This document shows, piece after piece, positions 6,583 through 10,302 of a stretch of DNA of 10,302 nucleotides. The DNA comes from Isohypsibius dastychi. Its lineage: Eukaryota > Tardigrada > Eutardigrada > Parachela > Isohypsibiidae. The stretch's first letter is position 1, and each line of letters begins with the position of its first letter. The stretch is from assembly GCA_034696485.1 (NCBI GenBank), contig JAQIWT010001568.1:1-10302 (forward strand), in the 5' to 3' direction. The position numbers and the translations under genes are program-made. The notes under the pieces were generated by a model, which saw only the letters and a program-made list of their open reading frames with translations, was not told the DNA's origin and did no database searches.

Positions 6583-8388
6583 TTTCTTCTTTCTCAGAGA
6601 CCCACCAGCAGGGACCCTTCACTTAGTCAGCTGACGAGCCAACCATCAAGCCGGCATTATCGAGCGCGGAATTGGAATAGATCGAAAAAGTGCTGCATGC
6701 GAGACACGATCAGACCCTCGTTTGCATGTGTTTGCTTTGGCCGAACATTATTACTTAACATGTTATGCAATACCCGTTTTCCGGGCAAGCATCAAAAGAA
6801 TATAAAATAATAACTTGGCACGAGCCGTTTTTCCCAGAATTCAATGTCATTTTTTTGAAGGAAAACGAAATGCATTCCAGCTCGGAGAAAATGAGGAAAA
6901 TGAACGAGGGTAATAACCTAGAGCGGTCATGTCCTGCCATGTAGCGAACGATGGCCTCTTCTCTCAATTTTCAAAATCGATAGAAAAGCTCGTTTCCTTC
7001 CTTCTTCTCTGCGATTCGTTTCGCGGTTGCACCGAAAAGAAAATACAAATATCTCCAGATGTCATAGAGTATCGCAGATGAAGAAAACTTTAAACTAGTT
7101 TAAAACCGAACCACATTGAATAACTCGCTTCAACCGGCTTGTTTTTAAGGGCGAATTAAATGTCCGTTCTCATTTCCAATGAACCGGCATTTTTCGGTGC
7201 GAGGGTTCAACGTGTTACTTTTATGTTTTATTGCGGATTTAACCATCGAACATGAACCGATAGCGAAAGCGCGCCGCCGACGATCAAAAAGTCGGAAATC
7301 ATCATTCCATTTCAATGTCATAATTTTTCCGGCTTTACAACAAAATATCATCAGCGGAGAACCCGCTGTTCTAAAAACATTTTTCACGCGTGTGAAAATA
7401 ACCGAATGAACGCTATAAAACAGAGACATGATCGATAAGAGCTCTGATTTTTTCTTTGTCCGAAGAATAAATACAACAAAGCAGGTCAACTTGCCGGATC
7501 GCAACAACGCCGGCAAATTGCATATCTCTTCTCAACTTTTACGAAATATGCCGGCTCAACTCGCACCAACTGATGCATATCAGCCGACGCGCTATTCCGT
7601 TGAGCTCGAAACTAAACTCTGATTAATTCAACCATAATAACCACATAACAAAAATGCCAACCGGCGTTCATGACCTTTCGAATATCCAAAATCCATAATT
7701 TGACCCAAATATGACTCGAATTTAAATAACACATTCCAGAGAAGAATGTCGCAAACTTAAATAGGGGAAGATTAACGGTCCATCATGGAACATCTGCCAT
7801 CTATTCCAGATGGCCCCCCAAAACATACACTCTCTTTCTCCTTCAATCTTTGTTCGATCACCCCTCTCTTCTCTTGATTTGGTCTCCTTACATAACAACA
7901 AGTAAAATGGATTTGCTGTGCTACGAACCGACATTTTTCAAACGGAACCAGTTGAACGGCGATAAATGACTTCCTGCCGAGACAAAGCTCATGTAAGACA
8001 TGCAATGTGATGTGATGTGAAAGTGCCACCAAGAGATGGGGACGACGAACAAAGAGAATGCAAAAGTGGGTTATCGATCTCCCATCCAACCAAATCCCAA
8101 CCCATTTGCACAAAATTCCAGAGCGGGATGATTGGAATCGGACTTTATATCCATGATGTCAAAAACGCTATTTTACAATTTTGTAAAAAGCTACCAAACT
8201 GGGTCGAATCGATTGAAGCGCCATCTACAAAATTCACAGTTTTTTGGCATGAGAATTCTAGGAGATCGACAAATCATTTCCGGAACAAAAATCAACAATT
8301 GATAAATAAATAAAATAAGCTGCATATCTCAGGTTAAGACAAAAATATCGTTTTTCTGGCAAAAGATGAAAGTTTTTTTTTGAAGTTT

Positions 8389-8585
8389 CTATGAGGATGG
8401 TACTAGGAAAATCTGGTTGGCCGACCGTTCGAATCCATAAATGAGGAAAGCTGAAATGATGGTCAATACGAGACCAAATGCCAGTGTGTTGATATCTTCC
8501 TGTGGATTAGCTTGGAGGAATATCCGAATCGATACATCGACGCCCCACACGCTTTCGGTCCATGTCGAGTATTTACCGGAGAAAT
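8389..8585 (-). CDS. aph-2: Nicastrin exon E: juxtamembrane WTES motif, transmembrane helix, stop
   Basis: The acceptor GGTTCTTCCAG is followed by AT, completing Asp, then FSGKYSTWTESVWGVDVSIR. The hydrophobic helix INTLAFGLVLTIISAFLIYG is encoded at about 8493-8431 and is followed by a short tail FERSANQIFLVPSS and TAG at 8391-8389. STWTES is the strongest nicastrin signature in the window. The cytoplasmic tail is short, as in other nicastrins. No AATAAA was seen on this strand in the 380 bases after the stop. A TATAAA at 8149-8144 is the nearest variant I noticed and is only a weak poly(A)-signal candidate. Confidence 0.95.
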
Positions 8586-9971
8586 CTGGAAGAACCAAAA
8601 AAGACCGTTAAACAAAACTTGGAGGACCAGATTTCGAATTATGACGACTTTCGCGAGTTTTTAATATCGATTCCAAAAAGGCGAAAAATATCCCGATTCA
8701 AAAATTTGGTTCCTAAATTCGATTTGTTGATTGAAATAAACACAAGGATGAAAAGCTCAGATTCGCGAAAACTTGCGCAAATAACCACGCTTAAAATCGA
8801 AAAAACGAACAAGTTTTTTTAATCCACCGAAATCGAGCAATTAATTGTAAGACAAAAATTCTCACCATTCTCAAGAAACGCCGGCGAAACTGCCTGCGAG
8901 GCACCGGCCCAGCTTTTCCAGCACGTCCCATTCCGTGTTCCATTCACAGTTTCGGCAACAAAATTATAACCATATAGCTACAGCAGAACCAAAAATCAAG
9001 AGCATTAAACAAATGTCAAGGCATTCCTAAACATTTTTAGATTACCTGGCCAACCGGTTGTTTCCGGCATTCTTCTTCCGTCAAATTTGTTGCTTCGCCA
9101 ACAGCGACAGATAAAATATTCCAGGTCATCAAAGCGGCAATTTGTGGGTTTGATCCACGATTCACTCCTATATACATGTCCAAAGACGTGTTTGGTAGAA
9201 ACGTTTCCGGTGCAATATTTGCATCAAAGAAGCTGGCGAACAACGGACAGCGCGCACGATAAGAATAGCAGAAAAACAAATTGGCACTCTGCAAAGTATC
9301 CCCAATTAATCACACGTTTCACAAAGCGGAAGAAACAGTTACAATATTTCTAACATTCTAAAAAGCAGGTCAAGGTAAAAACATCATTCTTGTCTACAAA
9401 AATCAGATTATCACATACCGTAATGTCAAGCAAATATATATCTCAATTTTTTGAAATCGAAACAAAGCCAAGTTAAAATTTATAAGTACTACCAGAAAAT
9501 TCGGAATTAATTTTCGATCAGAAGTACAAAATTCACCTTGTTGAGACTCGCTTCCTGCGCCAGATCCTTATTAGTCGAATATTTATAAATACTTCTCGCG
9601 ACGACTGTTGCCACTTTGGCGGCATTTTTGGCGAATTTGATCGGATAGTTATATTTTTCTGCGTTGGACATGTTCGCCGGATATCCGCCATTCGATGGAA
9701 TTACATCCAGCAAACTATTGTAAAACCTAAAAACAAAAGAGCGTTAACAATTTCGGCCGATATTTCGTTTCCCTAAAAAACATACTTGTTTCGATATTCT
9801 TTCTTGTGGTCGGCGATGACGATGCCAGGGATATCAGATCGAGCTTTTAAAAACTGCTGCAAAGACGACGGTGGAAGTTGTTGAGTAAAGTTGAGAAATT
9901 CCGCACGACCATCCGAACGAAAGGCTTCGGTTCCAATCAACTTCGCGAATGCTTCAACCTGTTGAGAAAGA
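8389..9971 (-). CDS. aph-2: Nicastrin, C-terminal part (gamma-secretase subunit), 5 exons, 5' end outside window
   Basis: Exons in transcript order are 9971-9786, 9726-9537, 9288-9046, 8977-8866 and 8585-8389, all with GT-AG introns and matching phases, giving about 308 residues to a TAG stop. Recognition rests on QQLPPSSLQQFLKAR then IPGIVIADHKKEYRNKFYNS (human PPSSLQRFLRARN..GVVLADHSGAFHNKYYQS), NLTEEEC (human NLTREQC), AVSPAF (human ALSPAF), KYSTWTESVW (human EYSTWTESRW) and one C-terminal membrane helix. Nicastrin is the type I, heavily glycosylated subunit of gamma-secretase, with presenilin, APH-1 and PEN-2, which cleaves Notch-type and other stub substrates inside membranes. Six N-x-S/T sites (NFT, NMS, NTS, NLT, NGT, NGT) suit its lumenal domain. 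The catalytic-like pocket and signal peptide lie outside the window. The symbol is given by homology to the C. elegans nicastrin gene. Confidence 0.95.
8866..8977 (-). CDS. aph-2: Nicastrin exon D
   Basis: The acceptor TTCTGCTGTAG is followed in phase 0 by LYGYNFVAETVNGTRNGTCW and then KSWAGASQAVSPAFLEN. Human nicastrin has LYEYSWV, a single Cys and ALSPAFELS in the same order. Two NGT sequons are present. The exon is 112 bp and ends AATG|GTGAGA, leaving one base for exon E. The preceding intron is 68 bp. Confidence 0.92.
9046..9288 (-). CDS. aph-2: Nicastrin exon C: Cys-rich segment and NLTEEEC
   Basis: The acceptor TACTTTGCAG is followed by AGTGCC in phase 0, giving SANLFFCYSYRARCPLFASF. 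It continues MYIGVNRGSNPQIAALMTW and ends ATNLTEEECRKQPVGQ at CCAG|GTAATC. YIGVN aligns with human YIAVS, and NLTEEEC with NLTREQC, whose Cys is expected to pair with a Cys encoded in the next exon. The pair of cysteines in FFCYSYRARC (spacing C-x6-C) has no counterpart in the human segment as I remember it. Confidence 0.93.
9537..9726 (-). CDS. aph-2: Nicastrin exon B
   Basis: The acceptor GTTTTTAG is followed by one base completing Lys, then FYNSLLDVIPSNGGYPANMS. It continues with AKNAAKVATVVARSIYKYST, the counterpart of human [20 protein letters not shown]. It ends LNK at the donor CAAG|GTGAAT in phase 0. NMS is a potential glycosylation site. The intron between exons A and B is only 59 bp (9785-9727). 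Confidence 0.93.
9786..9971 (-). CDS. aph-2: Nicastrin exon A (first in window): PPSSLQQFLKAR block
   Basis: This exon encodes LSQQVEAFAKLIGTEAF, then FLNFTQQLPPSSLQQFLKAR and GIVIADHKKEYRNK. It aligns with human nicastrin from the ESVRNQVEDLL segment through the ADHSGAFHNK segment. The donor is AACAA|GTATGT, leaving two bases that exon B completes to Lys. The start is less certain: GTTGACAG|TCTT (used here) and TTTCTCAACAG|GTTG, 13 bases further in, are both acceptable acceptors. Family similarity of the DSLSQQVE stretch favours the longer form. NFT is a potential N-glycosylation site. Confidence 0.88.
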
Positions 9972-10302
9972 CTGTCAACACGATCCAGAAACGAGAGGAA
10001 AACAATCAACCCAAAAAAATCAGAATCCAGATCCAAAATTGGAGTTAAGTATTTTCGGAATATAAGGACAAAATTTCGTTCAATAAGAAAGATTCAACAT
10101 CATCACGCGGTACGAACGTAGTACATTCAAGACGACACAATGAGCTTAATTTATTGCAGTCAGCCAATTGCGAAAACGCAAAAAGCATAGAAGGCTTTCA
10201 TACAAATTTAACAAAATTGTCAAGGTACTGTACGTTCGGAAACATTATTTCACAAAAAAAGCTTGAGAATCAGCAAGAACTGGGCATTCACGCTGATTTA
10301 CT
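9972..10302 (-). other. Probable nicastrin intron upstream of exon A, up to the window edge
   Basis: All three minus-strand frames contain stops and no nicastrin block was recognised. The minus strand begins A|GTAAATC at 10302-10301, so a donor could lie exactly at the edge with the previous exon just outside. A pyrimidine-rich tract (GTTTTCCTCTCGTTTCT) precedes the proposed acceptor. Confidence 0.55.

Larger units (their letters stand above)
5644..8388. other. Intergenic region between nicastrin and the zinc-finger gene (2.75 kb)
   Basis: I see no convincing gene here. Open frames of 60-125 codons on both strands lack recognisable domains, do not chain through plausible splice sites, and several are Arg/Lys/Ser-rich as expected from chance. 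The right part is nicastrin 3' flank. The left part should contain promoter and 5' UTR of the zinc-finger gene. It holds a (GA)7 run, TGACTCA words at 6017-6023 and 6377-6383, CACGTG at 6542-6547, a CAGCTG-based near-palindrome at 6243-6264, CCGGCCGGCCGG at 6571-6582, and many isolated CCGGC words between 6.5 and 7.7 kb. Confidence 0.6.

Noticed and set aside
7145-7622. Overlapping open frames on both strands in the intergenic gap (up to 123 codons)
   Set aside because: Mutually overlapping, without domains, with no linked exons, and Arg/Lys-rich. They are best explained by locally fewer stop codons in a GC-richer patch.
8003-8022. ATGTG tandem words
   Set aside because: Only three short units; too small to call a tandem repeat of interest.
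8562-8822. Plus-strand 86-codon open frame
   Set aside because: It lies across a nicastrin intron and antisense to exon E, and is charged and repetitive as expected from A-rich intron sequence.

Overview
The window looks like nuclear DNA from a nematode, probably a rhabditid. The reasons are AT-rich non-coding sequence, several very short introns (about 59, 62 and 68 bp) among longer ones, GT donors, and acceptors of the TTTTTTCAG or TTTTTAG type. The species cannot be named from the sequence alone. Two protein-coding genes are supported, both on the minus strand and both cut by a window edge. I found no tRNA, rRNA, CRISPR array, recognisable transposase or prokaryotic operon.

Positions 5643 down to 1 hold the first seven exons of a transcription factor of the SLC2A4RG / ZNF395 / ZNF704 (GLUT4 enhancer factor, HDBP/PBF) family. 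The exons are 5643-5454, 4152-3792, 2571-2285, 1872-1655, 1253-1153, 1090-775 and 79-1. Every splice joins in phase, giving about 517 residues. The order of conserved blocks matches the family: N-terminal KRS..G.RV block, FDDG block, SRKSAR, an AALVLMSLGASP motif, PRKR, one C-x4-C-x12-H-x4-H zinc finger, then an EFYYNEVEV motif. The family's C-terminal C-clamp lies beyond the left edge.

Positions 9971 down to 8389 hold the last five exons of nicastrin (aph-2 type), the glycosylated subunit of gamma-secretase. They cover the end of the ectodomain, the single transmembrane helix, a short tail and the stop codon. Earlier exons lie beyond the right edge.

Between the two genes is a 2.75 kb gap (5644-8388) with no convincing gene. 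It serves as nicastrin 3' flank and as putative promoter and 5' flank of the zinc-finger gene. This gap and the two long introns of the zinc-finger gene are unusually rich in short GCCGG/CCGGC words and in CAGCTG E-boxes, several in the extended form CAGCTGATC. They also include a 22-bp near-palindrome at 6243-6264. These look like the best candidates for uncharacterised regulatory or repeat structure. The two genes have no evident shared pathway; they are simply neighbours on one strand and too far apart for a typical nematode operon.
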